This document shows, in pieces, positions 16,941 to 24,072 of a DNA stretch of 64,000 nucleotides (positions are counted from its first letter, which is position 1; each line of letters opens with the position of its first letter). This stretch comes from CAZKGE01 sp964541695 (GTDB lineage: Bacteria; Bacillota; Clostridia; Christensenellales; CAG-138). Made by a program: the position numbers and the translations under genes. The stretch lies in NCBI GenBank assembly GCA_964541695.1, contig CAZIRB010000001.1, positions 1 to 64,000 of the forward strand. Direction: 5' to 3'. A model generated the notes under the pieces. That model saw only the letters and a list, made by a program, of their open reading frames with translations. It had not been told where the DNA came from and made no database searches.

Positions 16941-16969
16941 ATCATACCACGCGTTCGCGGCCGCGGCAA
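16941..16969 (-). promoter_or_regulatory. Promoter of the homocysteine methyltransferase gene
   Basis: On the minus strand TTGCCG (16964-16969) and TATGAT (16941-16946) are 17 bases apart, with TGG before the -10 (extended -10). Confidence 0.72.
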
Positions 16970-17002
16970 TGCCGGATAAACAATTTTCGCCCCGCGCATG
17001 CT

Positions 17003-17713
17003 ATGCGCATGGGAATGAAGCTTCTCTCGGTCGCGCTGACGGCGCTCGGCTCCGTCGCGGCGCTGTTTTTGCTGGCGAAGCTGCTCGGCAACCGGCAGAT
17101 CTCGCAGCTGTCGATGTTCGATTATATCATCGGCATCAGCATCGGCTCGATCGCGGCCGAAATGGCGACGGAGCTCGAGGAGCCGCTGCAGCCGCTCGTC
17201 GCGATGGCCGTCTACGCGCTGCTCGCGCTCCTGATCGATATACTGACGCGAAAATCGCTGGCCGCGCGCAAGCTGATCAGCGGCCGGCCGATCATTTTGA
17301 TGCACGGCGGCGAGATCTACCGCGACAACCTGATCCGCGCGCGGCTCGACGTCAACGACTACCTGACGCTGTGCCGCTCGGCCGGGTATTTCGACGTGCG
17401 CGACATTGAAACGGCGATCCTCGAGGAAAACGGCACGGTGAGCTTTCTGCCGCGCGAGGCGGCGCGGGCGGCAAGGCCCCGCGATTTCGGCATATACCCG
17501 AATCAGACCAAGACGCTGTTGCCGGTCGTGATCGACGGCAGCGTGATTGCGCAGAACCTGGCCGAGGGCGGGCGCACCGAGGGCTGGCTCGCGGCGGAAT
17601 TGCAGACGCTCGGCTACGGCGGCCCCGAAGACGCGCTGTGCGCGTTCATCGACGGCCAGGGCGAGCTGTTTGCATACCCGATGAACCGGCAGAAACGGGA
17701 TGGGGGACAGTAA
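17003..17713 (+). CDS. YetF/DUF421-family membrane protein
   Basis: The 236-residue protein has three N-terminal membrane helices followed by a cytoplasmic two-lobed domain. The helix boundary motif FDYIIGISIGSIAAE and the segment GRPIILMHGGEI are hallmarks of the DUF421/YetF family. In spore formers, members include YetF, YrbG, YdfS and SpoVAE-like proteins of uncertain role. Start choice is uncertain: ATGs at 17003, 17009 and 17015 are all possible and no strong SD is seen. It is single and diverges from the homocysteine methyltransferase gene. Confidence 0.85.
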   Translation: MRMGMKLLSVALTALGSVAALFLLAKLLGNRQISQLSMFDYIIGISIGSIAAEMATELEEPLQPLVAMAVYALLALLIDILTRKSLAARKLISGRPIILMHGGEIYRDNLIRARLDVNDYLTLCRSAGYFDVRDIETAILEENGTVSFLPREAARAARPRDFGIYPNQTKTLLPVVIDGSVIAQNLAEGGRTEGWLAAELQTLGYGGPEDALCAFIDGQGELFAYPMNRQKRDGGQ

Positions 17714-17769
17714 GGGCCGCCGCGGCCGTTGTTTTTGGGGAGGCTATGCGCTAAGGTAGAAGAACGATC

Positions 17770-17985
17770 GAGCGCTGCCCTCCTTCCACAGTTCGCAATG
17801 GTCGCACATGCCCATTTGGGCCTGTGCGACCATTGCGAACTGTGGATCTTCGGCCCTTTGGCGGGGGGTTGGGGGCAGAGTCCCCAACGTTGCCTTTTTG
17901 CGCCCCGGTTCACTGTGGGTTGGGGGCGGCGCCCCAACGTTACCTTTCGCTTCCTTGCTCGCCGGAACCAGAGACGGACCGCCCC
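17770..17985. repeat. Mosaic intergenic repeat, copy R3
   Basis: This gap after the YetF-like gene holds two alpha modules in head-to-head inverted orientation (17786-17845), a gamma half (GGCCCTTTGGCGGGG, about 17852-17867), two copies of a GGTTGGGGGC ... CCCCAACGTT element (about 17865-17893 and 17918-17943), and a truncated beta (TTCCTTGCTCGCCGG). No gene is seen. Confidence 0.85.
17786..17845. repeat. 60-nt near-perfect palindrome (two inverted alpha modules)
   Basis: Left arm 17786-17813 and right arm 17818-17845 are 28 bases each around a 4-base loop ATTT, with a single mismatch. Each arm is one alpha module (CCACAGTTCGCAATGGTCGC plus eight bases). As RNA this would be a very stable hairpin. 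Confidence 0.95.
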
Positions 17986-17990
17986 CAAGC

Positions 17991-18020
17991 ATAAAAAAAG
18001 CGCCGTTTATGCGGCGCTTT
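17991..18020 (-). terminator. Rho-independent terminator of the DUF362 gene
   Basis: AAAGCGCCG and CGGCGCTTT (17997-18005 and 18012-18020) form a 9-bp stem. On the minus strand it runs into CTTTTTTTAT, and the DUF362 stop codon lies about 25 bases before it. Confidence 0.9.
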
Positions 18021-18044
18021 ATAACGCTTTCTCGCCTCACCCGA

Positions 18045-19163
18045 TCACACCTTGATCAGCTCGTAGTTTTGCGTGCCGACACCCAGGGACTCGGCGTGCT
18101 CCATGCAGGAGCGCCAGTTCGTGGTGGGGAAGGTGCTTGTGAAGTGGTCGTGGTGGTCGTGACCGTCTTTGATCTGCTCATCGAGATAGCTGCCGCCGAT
18201 CACCGGCTGGCGGTTGCAGGCGTCCGCGCAGGCGACGTCGAGCGCAACGGGGTCGAACGACGCGAACATGCCCACGTCCGGGATGATCGGCGTGTCGTTT
18301 TCGGCGTGACAGTCGCAGAACGGCGACACCTGCATGACGATGCTGATGTGGAAGTGCGGCCGATCCTTTACCACGGCGTAGGTATACTCCGCCATGCGCG
18401 TGAGCAGGCGCGCGTTCTTCGTGCCGGTGCGGTTGCGGATGGCGTCGAAGCAGCACGCGCCGATGCAGCGCCCGCAGCCGACGCATTTTTTATGGTCGAT
18501 GCTCGCCTTGCCGTCCGCGTCGAACGAGATGGCGTCGTGCGCGCACTGGCGCGCGCAGGCGCGGCAGCCGCGGCATCTTTTGGGGTTGACCTCCGGCTTG
18601 CCGTCGCAGTGCTGCTCCATCTTGCCCGCGCGCGACGCGCAGCCCATGCCGATGTTCTTGATCGCGCCGCCGAAGCCGGCCTGCTCGTGGCCTTTAAAAT
18701 GGCTCAGCGAGATGAACACGTCCGCGTCCATGATCGCGCGGCCGATCTTGGCCTCCGTGACGAGCTTCGTACCCGTAAGCGGCACGAGCGCCTCGTCCGT
18801 GCCGCGGATGCCGTCGCCGATGATGATCTGGCAGCCGCAGGTCGTCGGGTTGAAGCCGTTCTCCTGCGCGGCGTACAGGTGCTCGATCGCGTTCTTGCGC
18901 CGGCCCGTGTACAGCGTGCTGCAGTCCGTCAAAAACGGAATGCCGCCGAGGCGTTTGACCGTGTCCGCGACGGTCTTGGCGAAGTTCGGCCGCAGAAACG
19001 ACAGATTGCCCGGCTCGCCGAAGTGGATCTTGATCGCGGTGAATTTTTTCTCAAAGTCGATGGTCTCGATGCCGGCCTTGCGGATCAGCCGCTCGAGCTT
19101 CTGCTGCAGATTCATGCCGGACGTCGTCCGCATGTCGGTAAAATATACCTTTGCTGGTTCCAT
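18045..19163 (-). CDS. DUF362-domain protein with two 4Fe-4S clusters
   Basis: The 372-residue protein has an N-terminal DUF362 domain (VYFTDMRT, AIKIHFGEPGN, HFKGHEQAGFGGAIKNIGMGC) and a ferredoxin-type insert. That insert has two cluster motifs, CRGCRACARQC and CVGCGRCIGAC, around residues 195-240. DUF362 proteins are common in anaerobes; their redox reaction is not established. The start at 19163 has an AGGAA-type SD. The gene is monocistronic between its own promoter (19196-19224) and terminator (17991-18020). It diverges from the EamA transporter. Confidence 0.88.
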   Translation of the reverse strand: MEPAKVYFTDMRTTSGMNLQQKLERLIRKAGIETIDFEKKFTAIKIHFGEPGNLSFLRPNFAKTVADTVKRLGGIPFLTDCSTLYTGRRKNAIEHLYAAQENGFNPTTCGCQIIIGDGIRGTDEALVPLTGTKLVTEAKIGRAIMDADVFISLSHFKGHEQAGFGGAIKNIGMGCASRAGKMEQHCDGKPEVNPKRCRGCRACARQCAHDAISFDADGKASIDHKKCVGCGRCIGACCFDAIRNRTGTKNARLLTRMAEYTYAVVKDRPHFHISIVMQVSPFCDCHAENDTPIIPDVGMFASFDPVALDVACADACNRQPVIGGSYLDEQIKDGHDHHDHFTSTFPTTNWRSCMEHAESLGVGTQNYELIKV

Positions 19164-19195
19164 AACGGCAATTCCTATTCTGTATTGATAGGCCC

Positions 19196-19257
19196 ATTAT
19201 ACCCGATTGCGCCGGCGCGGGCAACCTCTTGCAACGGGCGAAAAAACGGGATATACT
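19196..19257. promoter_or_regulatory. Divergent promoters for the DUF362 and EamA genes
   Basis: Minus strand: TTGCCC (19219-19224), 17 bases, TATAAT (19196-19201), for the DUF362 gene. Plus strand: TTGCAA (19229-19234), 17 bases, TATACT (19252-19257), for the EamA gene. The two -35 boxes are 4 bases apart, back to back. Confidence 0.75.
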
Positions 19258-19267
19258 TGCTCTTTGT

Positions 19268-20248
19268 ATGGGACATAAACAACCGCGTTTTATGGGCGCC
19301 CTCATGACGCTTGCCGCGTTCATCTGGGGCACGACGTTCGTCGCGCAGAGCGCCGGCATGCGCTACATCGGCCCGGTCACGTTCATCGCGGTGCGATCGC
19401 TCATTGCCGCGGCCGCGCTGTATCTTTGCATGCTGCTGCTGCGCAAGGGCGGTTACAGCAGGCCCGCCGCGTCCGGGAAAAAACAGCTGCTCGCGGGCCT
19501 TGCGTGCGGCGCCGTATTGTTCCTCTCGACGATTTGCCAGCAGATCGGCATGGTGACGACGACCGCGGGCAAGGCGGGGTTTATCACGTCGCTGTATATC
19601 ATCATCGTGCCGGTGCTGCGCTTCTTTATGAGGAAGCGTGTGCCGCCCGTCATCTGGCTGTGCGTGCTGATCGCGACCGCGGGCACATACCTGCTCTCCG
19701 TGACCGAATCGCTCACGGTAAGCCGCGGTGATTTCTTCGTGCTGCTGTGCGCGGTATTCTTCTCCGGCCATATCCTGATCGTCGACGCGGTGTCGCGGGA
19801 CACGGACCCGGTCGCGCTGTGCTGCATGCAGTTCGCCGTCTGCGCTGTACTCGGTATGCCGGCCGCGTTCGTGTTTGAACAGCCCGACATGTCGGCCATA
19901 CTCGCCGCCGCGGGCCCGATCCTGTACGCCGCGGTGCTGTCCGGCGGCGTCGCGTATACGATACAGATCATCGCGCAGCGGTACGTCGAGCCCGCCAAGG
20001 CGTCGCTCATGATGTGCCTCGAGTCCGTGTTCGCGCTGTTTGCGGGCTGGGTCGTGCTCGGCGAGCGGCTGTCCGTGCGCGAGGCCGTCGGCTGCCTGCT
20101 CGTGTTTGCCGCGATGCTCCTGTCCGTCTGGCCGCGGAAGGTTGAAGCGGGAGCGGTTGAGGCGGTGGTGGAAGCGGAGGAAGTGGCGGAAGTAGAAGTT
20201 CCGGTGGCGGAGGTGCCTGCGACGGCAGAACTTGAAACCGAGGGATGA
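19268..20248 (+). CDS. EamA/DMT-family transporter with acidic C-terminal tail
   Basis: A ten-helix drug/metabolite transporter of 326 residues. The two EamA repeats begin at LAAFIWGTTFVAQ and at FFVLLCAVFFSGHI; ICQQIGMVTTTAGKAGFITSLY is typical of the family. The ATG at 19268 lies only about 10 bases after the -10 box and lacks an SD, so the mRNA is probably leaderless. The last 34 residues, after the final helix (LLSVWPRKVE), are a Glu/Val/Ala low-complexity tail (EVAEVEVPVAEV) not usual in the family. Substrate is unknown. Confidence 0.85.
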   Translation: MGHKQPRFMGALMTLAAFIWGTTFVAQSAGMRYIGPVTFIAVRSLIAAAALYLCMLLLRKGGYSRPAASGKKQLLAGLACGAVLFLSTICQQIGMVTTTAGKAGFITSLYIIIVPVLRFFMRKRVPPVIWLCVLIATAGTYLLSVTESLTVSRGDFFVLLCAVFFSGHILIVDAVSRDTDPVALCCMQFAVCAVLGMPAAFVFEQPDMSAILAAAGPILYAAVLSGGVAYTIQIIAQRYVEPAKASLMMCLESVFALFAGWVVLGERLSVREAVGCLLVFAAMLLSVWPRKVEAGAVEAVVEAEEVAEVEVPVAEVPATAELETEG

Positions 20249-20261
20249 AGAACGGAATGGG

Positions 20262-20480
20262 GAATGGTTGAGGGCTCCGCCCTCAACGGATTTAGTGCGG
20301 GGACCCTGTCCCCGCGCCCCTGCCAAAGGGCCATAGGCCCTTTGGAAACCCGGCGCATCTCTTGCGGGTTCCCGTTCCTTGCTCACTGGGCCTGCGCCTC
20401 GCTTCATCCGCTACAGGCGGCGCTCGGCTTCGGCCCCGCAAACACCTGCCAAAGGGGGAAACCCCCTTTGGCAACCCAAT
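20262..20480. repeat. Mosaic intergenic repeat, copy R4
   Basis: Order of modules: delta (GAGGGCTCCGCCCTCAA, about 20270-20286), a GCGGGGACCCTGTCCCCGC palindrome, gamma (CCAAAGGGCC ... GGCCCTTTGGAAACCC, about 20322-20351), beta (20375-20435), and a second gamma (CCAAAGGGGGAAACCCCC and flank, about 20450-20476). Only alpha is missing. No gene is seen in this interval. Confidence 0.88.
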
Positions 20481-20522
20481 AGGAGATATGCGCTTATAAA
20501 GAATACCCTTCCTGTCTTTGGC

Positions 20523-20760
20523 TTCTTTTCTTCAAGAAAAGAAGCGGGGGTGCGGGGGCGGAGGCCCCGCCGTTGCCCCCCCACCCCCCAAACCCAGCCC
20601 AAACCCCCACGGGGCGCGGGCCCNNNNNNNNNNTTTTTTTTTTTTTTTTTTTATTATTTTTCTGGGGGGGGGGGGGGGGCCCCCCCCCCCCCCCCCGTAC
20701 CCCCCCACCCCCAAATCCCATCCCAAAACCCGACCGGGCCGGTCCACGCCGGCTCTTTCG
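20523..20760. repeat. AT-palindrome plus G/C homopolymer tract, copy R5
   Basis: It begins with the palindrome GCTTCTTTTCTT-C-AAGAAAAGAAGC, then a G-rich stretch ending GGGGCGGAGGCCCCG. After the gap come a T-run of about 19, a G-run of about 18 and a C-run of about 17. The long homopolymers next to N look like a failed assembly or read-end artefact rather than real sequence, so this part should not be interpreted. Confidence 0.6.
20624..20633. other. Assembly gap, 10 N
   Basis: A run of 10 N inside a low-complexity tract marks a join between contigs. The true distance is unknown. Confidence 0.97.
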
Positions 20761-20789
20761 CTTCCCTTCTTCCGTCTCCCGCTCCGCGC

Positions 20790-21644
20790 CTAGCCGCGGT
20801 GCATGCGCATGGCGGCGGTCACGACGTGCCAGATAAGCACGCTGGTCGTGACGGTGCCGACGCCGCCGGGCACGGGCGTGACGGCGGCGACGACGGGCAT
20901 GACCTCGTCGAAGCGGACGTCGCCGGCGAGCTTGCCGTCGGCGGTGAAATTGATGCCGACGTCGAGCACGACCTGACCGGGGGACACGTGCTCGCCGCAG
21001 ATCAGGCCCGGCTTTCCGGCGGCGGCGATGAGTATGTCCGCGCCGCGCGTAACGGCGGCCAAGTCGGCGGTTTTCGTGTGGCAGAGCGTAACGGTCGCGT
21101 TGCGGCCAAGCAGCAGCATGGACAGCGGCCTGCCGACGACAAGGCTCCGGCCGACGACGACGGCGCGCTTGCCGGCGGGGTCAACGCCGTAATAATCGAG
21201 GATCTCCATGCACGCCTCGGCGGTGCAGGGCGGGAAGCCGAGGCCCGTCTGCGCGAACACGCCCGCGAGCGAACCGGCCGTCACGCCGTCGACGTCCTTC
21301 TCCGGTGCGATGGCGGAAAATACGCGCGCATCGTCGATCCCGTCGGGCAGCGGGCGCAGCAGCAGGATCCCGTGCACGCCGCGGCTGCGGCTAAGCCCGC
21401 GCACGCGGCGGATGAGGTCCCGCTCCGCGACCTGCTGCGAAAGCACGTACTTTACGACGCGCACATCCACGCTCTCCGCGCGCTTGACGGCCCCGCGCTC
21501 GTAGGCGACGTCGTCGCCGCTCTCGCCGACGCGCACGATGGCGAGCGTCGGCTGCACGCCGCGGCGCTTGAGCTTGTCCGCCGCCTCCTTTGCGCGCGCG
21601 TCGATCGCTGCGGAAACGTCGCTCCCCTTCCAGATTGTCGCCAT
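20790..21644 (-). CDS. folD: Methylene-THF dehydrogenase/methenyl-THF cyclohydrolase FolD
   Basis: FolD interconverts 5,10-methylene-THF, methenyl-THF and 10-formyl-THF. The 284-residue protein is normal length. The catalytic Tyr/Lys pair is in VAYERGAVKRAE, followed by a GILLLRPLPDGID block and the NAD(P) domain with AVVVGRSLVVGRPLSMLLL and a C-terminal PVPGGVGTVTTSVL. The ATG at 21644 follows GAAGGAGGG; an in-frame start 15 bases upstream is less likely. It is the last gene of the fhs-fchA-folD row, 46 bases after fchA. Confidence 0.97.
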   Translation of the reverse strand: MATIWKGSDVSAAIDARAKEAADKLKRRGVQPTLAIVRVGESGDDVAYERGAVKRAESVDVRVVKYVLSQQVAERDLIRRVRGLSRSRGVHGILLLRPLPDGIDDARVFSAIAPEKDVDGVTAGSLAGVFAQTGLGFPPCTAEACMEILDYYGVDPAGKRAVVVGRSLVVGRPLSMLLLGRNATVTLCHTKTADLAAVTRGADILIAAAGKPGLICGEHVSPGQVVLDVGINFTADGKLAGDVRFDEVMPVVAAVTPVPGGVGTVTTSVLIWHVVTAAMRMHRG

Positions 21645-21690
21645 GCGGCCCTCCTTCAAGCAAACAAAGTGGTACCGCGGCCCCGCGCCG

Positions 21691-22320
21691 CTAGCGCAGC
21701 TTCAGCCGCACGTCGTCGTAGACCTCGTCAGCGCGCGCGCAGTATACGTCGAGCATATCGTCCACGCGCGCGTTGAGCTCTCCGGCGCGCTGGCGGTCGG
21801 CCATGAGGCTCGTGTTGATGAACACGTTGAGCCCCGCGCCCATCAGCGCGGCCTTGCTCATCGCCGCGCCGACGCCGACGTCGGACAGCGCGAGCCGCGA
21901 GCCCTTCTCGGAAAGCTCCGCGAGCAGGCCGACGGCCTCGCAGCAGGTCTCCATGATGGCAAGCGGCGCGAGGCTGGCGCCGTAGAGCGTCCCCTCCATG
22001 ATGCGCGCGCGCTCGGCGCGCTGCGGCTCGGTCTCCTGGGGCAGCCGGTACGCTTCCGCGAGCGGCAGGAACGCTTCGGCGTCCTCGTCGATCAGCGATA
22101 AAAGCTTCTTTTGCAGTATCTCCGCGCGCGCGGCGATGCGCTGCACGTCGGCCTCGAAGGCGGCGTATTTCTTTTTGCCGACCGTGAGGTTTGCGACCAT
22201 GCGGACAAGGGCCGCGCCGAGCGCGCCGGCAAGCGCGGAGGCCCCGCCGCCGCCCGGCACCGGGTCGGCGGAGGCGAGCAGCTCGGTAAAGCGCGGGATC
22301 GTCGTCTTTGCGTACTTCAT
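21691..22320 (-). CDS. fchA: Formimidoyl-/methenyl-THF cyclodeaminase family protein
   Basis: The 209-residue protein belongs to the cyclodeaminase/cyclohydrolase (FTCD_C) family. Members release ammonia from formimino-THF to give methenyl-THF, or act as methenyl-THF cyclohydrolase. The signature VPGGGGASALAGALGAAL lies near the N-terminus, followed by MVANLTVGKKKY. Its position between fhs and folD supports a role in one-carbon interconversion; in purine- and glycine-fermenting clostridia it serves formiminoglycine or histidine-derived units. A 12-base gap separates it from fhs. Confidence 0.92.
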   Translation of the reverse strand: MKYAKTTIPRFTELLASADPVPGGGGASALAGALGAALVRMVANLTVGKKKYAAFEADVQRIAARAEILQKKLLSLIDEDAEAFLPLAEAYRLPQETEPQRAERARIMEGTLYGASLAPLAIMETCCEAVGLLAELSEKGSRLALSDVGVGAAMSKAALMGAGLNVFINTSLMADRQRAGELNARVDDMLDVYCARADEVYDDVRLKLR

Positions 22321-22332
22321 GGGGTCCCTCCG

Positions 22333-24006
22333 TTAAAACAGTCCGCGGATGCGGCCGGAATCGTCGACGTCGATACGAAGGGCGGCGGGGGACTTCGGCA
22401 GGCCCGGCATCGTCATGATGTCGCCGGTCAGCGCCACGATAAAGCCCGCGCCCGCGGACACCTTGAGGTTCTTGACCGTGACGGTGAAGTCCTGCGGCGC
22501 GCCGAGAAGCGCCGGGTCGTCGGAAAAGCTGTACTGCGTCTTGGCCATGCAGACGGGCAGCCCGGAAAAGCCGAGCGCCGTCAGCTGCTCCGCCTGCTTT
22601 TTGGCGGCGGGCAAAAGCTGCACGCCCTTGCCGCGGTAGACGCGCTTGACGATCGACGCGATCTTCTCCTCGATGGGCAGATGCAGGTCGTACGCGTACG
22701 AAAACGCGTTCTCCGTGTCGCAGAGCCGCGCCACCTCGCGCGCAAGCGACACGCCGCCCGTGCCGCCCTTCTCCCAAACCTCCGAGAGCACGACGTTGAC
22801 CGCCGCTTTCTGGCATTCGGCCTCGACGAGCGAGAGCTCGCGCACGGTGTCGGCGGGGAAGCGGTTCAGCGCCACGACGCAGGGCAGGCGGAACACGTTC
22901 TGGATGTTGTCCGCGTGCCGCAAAAGGTTCGGCACGCCGCGCTGCAGCGCCGCAAGGTCCTCGGTCTCGAGCTGGTCCTTCGGCGCGCCGCCGTGGAGCT
23001 TTAGCGCGCGCACCGTGGCGACGATCACGACCGCGCTGGGCTTGATGCCGGCGGCGCGGCACTTGATGTCGAAAAACTTCTCCGCGCCGAGGTCCGCGCC
23101 GAAGCCCGCCTCGGTCACCGTGTAATCGAACAGCTTCAGCGACATCTTCGTGGCCGCGATCGAGTTGCAGCCGTGCGCGATGTTTGCAAACGGCCCGCCG
23201 TGCACGAACGCCGGCGTGTGCTCGAGCGTCTGGACGAGGTTCGGCTTGAGCGCGTCGCGCAAAAGCGCCGCCATCGCGCCCGCGGCGCCGAGGTCGCCCG
23301 CCGTGACGGGCCGCTCGTCCGCCGTATAACCCACGATGACGCGCGCGAGCCGCTCCTTTAAGTCCCGGATGTCGGCGGCCAGGCACAGCACCGCCATGAT
23401 CTCGGACGCGACGGTGATGTCGTAGCCGTCCTCGCGCGGCACGCCGTTCGTGCGGCCGCCGAGCCCGTCGACGATATAGCGCAGCTGCCGGTCGTTCATA
23501 TCGACGCAGCGCCGCCACGTGACGCGGCGCGGATCGATATTCAGCGCGTTGCCCTGGTAGATGTGGTTGTCGAGTATGGCGGCAAGGAGGTTGTTCGCCG
23601 CGCCGACGGCGTGGAAGTCGCCGGTAAAATGCAGGTTGATGTCCTCCATCGGCACGACCTGCGCGTACCCGCCGCCCGCCGCGCCGCCCTTGACGCCGAA
23701 CACGGGGCCCAGCGACGGCTCCCGCAGCGCGACGCACGAGCGCTTGCCGATCCGGCGCAGCCCGTCGGCAAGGCCCACGGTCGTGGTGGTCTTGCCCTCG
23801 CCCGCGGCGGTGGGTGTAATCGCGGTCACGAGTATCAGCTTGCCGTCGCGGTGCTGCGTCTCGGACAGCAGCGAAAGGTCGATCTTGGCCTTGTGGCGCC
23901 CGTACTGCTCGATATATTTTTCGTCGATGCCCGCCGCCTCCGCGACGCGCGCGATCGGCCAAAGGTCCGCCGCCTGCGCAATCTCAATGTCGGGGGATAC
24001 GCTCAT
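22333..24006 (-). CDS. fhs: Formate--tetrahydrofolate ligase
   Basis: Fhs joins formate to THF using ATP, the entry to the methyl branch of the Wood-Ljungdahl route. The 557-residue protein has the usual length. Visible motifs are the P-loop [16 protein letters not shown], the [20 protein letters not shown] block, and [17 protein letters not shown]. The start at 24006 has the SD AAGGAGGG. It follows the folT-folC fusion gene by 66 bases on the same strand, so the THF riboswitch upstream may also govern it. Confidence 0.97.
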   Translation of the reverse strand: MSVSPDIEIAQAADLWPIARVAEAAGIDEKYIEQYGRHKAKIDLSLLSETQHRDGKLILVTAITPTAAGEGKTTTTVGLADGLRRIGKRSCVALREPSLGPVFGVKGGAAGGGYAQVVPMEDINLHFTGDFHAVGAANNLLAAILDNHIYQGNALNIDPRRVTWRRCVDMNDRQLRYIVDGLGGRTNGVPREDGYDITVASEIMAVLCLAADIRDLKERLARVIVGYTADERPVTAGDLGAAGAMAALLRDALKPNLVQTLEHTPAFVHGGPFANIAHGCNSIAATKMSLKLFDYTVTEAGFGADLGAEKFFDIKCRAAGIKPSAVVIVATVRALKLHGGAPKDQLETEDLAALQRGVPNLLRHADNIQNVFRLPCVVALNRFPADTVRELSLVEAECQKAAVNVVLSEVWEKGGTGGVSLAREVARLCDTENAFSYAYDLHLPIEEKIASIVKRVYRGKGVQLLPAAKKQAEQLTALGFSGLPVCMAKTQYSFSDDPALLGAPQDFTVTVKNLKVSAGAGFIVALTGDIMTMPGLPKSPAALRIDVDDSGRIRGLF

Positions 24007-24041
24007 GTCCCGCCCTCCTTATTGGTGACTCTACCGCATAG

Positions 24042-24064
24042 AATGCCCGCATTCGGGCATTTTT
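24042..24064 (+). terminator. Hairpin between folC and fhs, T-tract on plus strand
   Basis: AATGCCCG-CATT-CGGGCATT forms an 8-bp stem (24042-24061) followed by TTTT on the plus strand. Both flanking genes are on the minus strand. On the sense mRNA it is a stable hairpin without a T-tract, so it could be a processing or spacing element, or a terminator of antisense transcripts. Confidence 0.5.
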
Positions 24065-24072
24065 GCGCGGCA

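Noticed and set aside
21728..23962. Open frame of 744 codons overlapping fhs and fchA
   Set aside because: It reads both genes in another frame; fhs and fchA have full family motifs.
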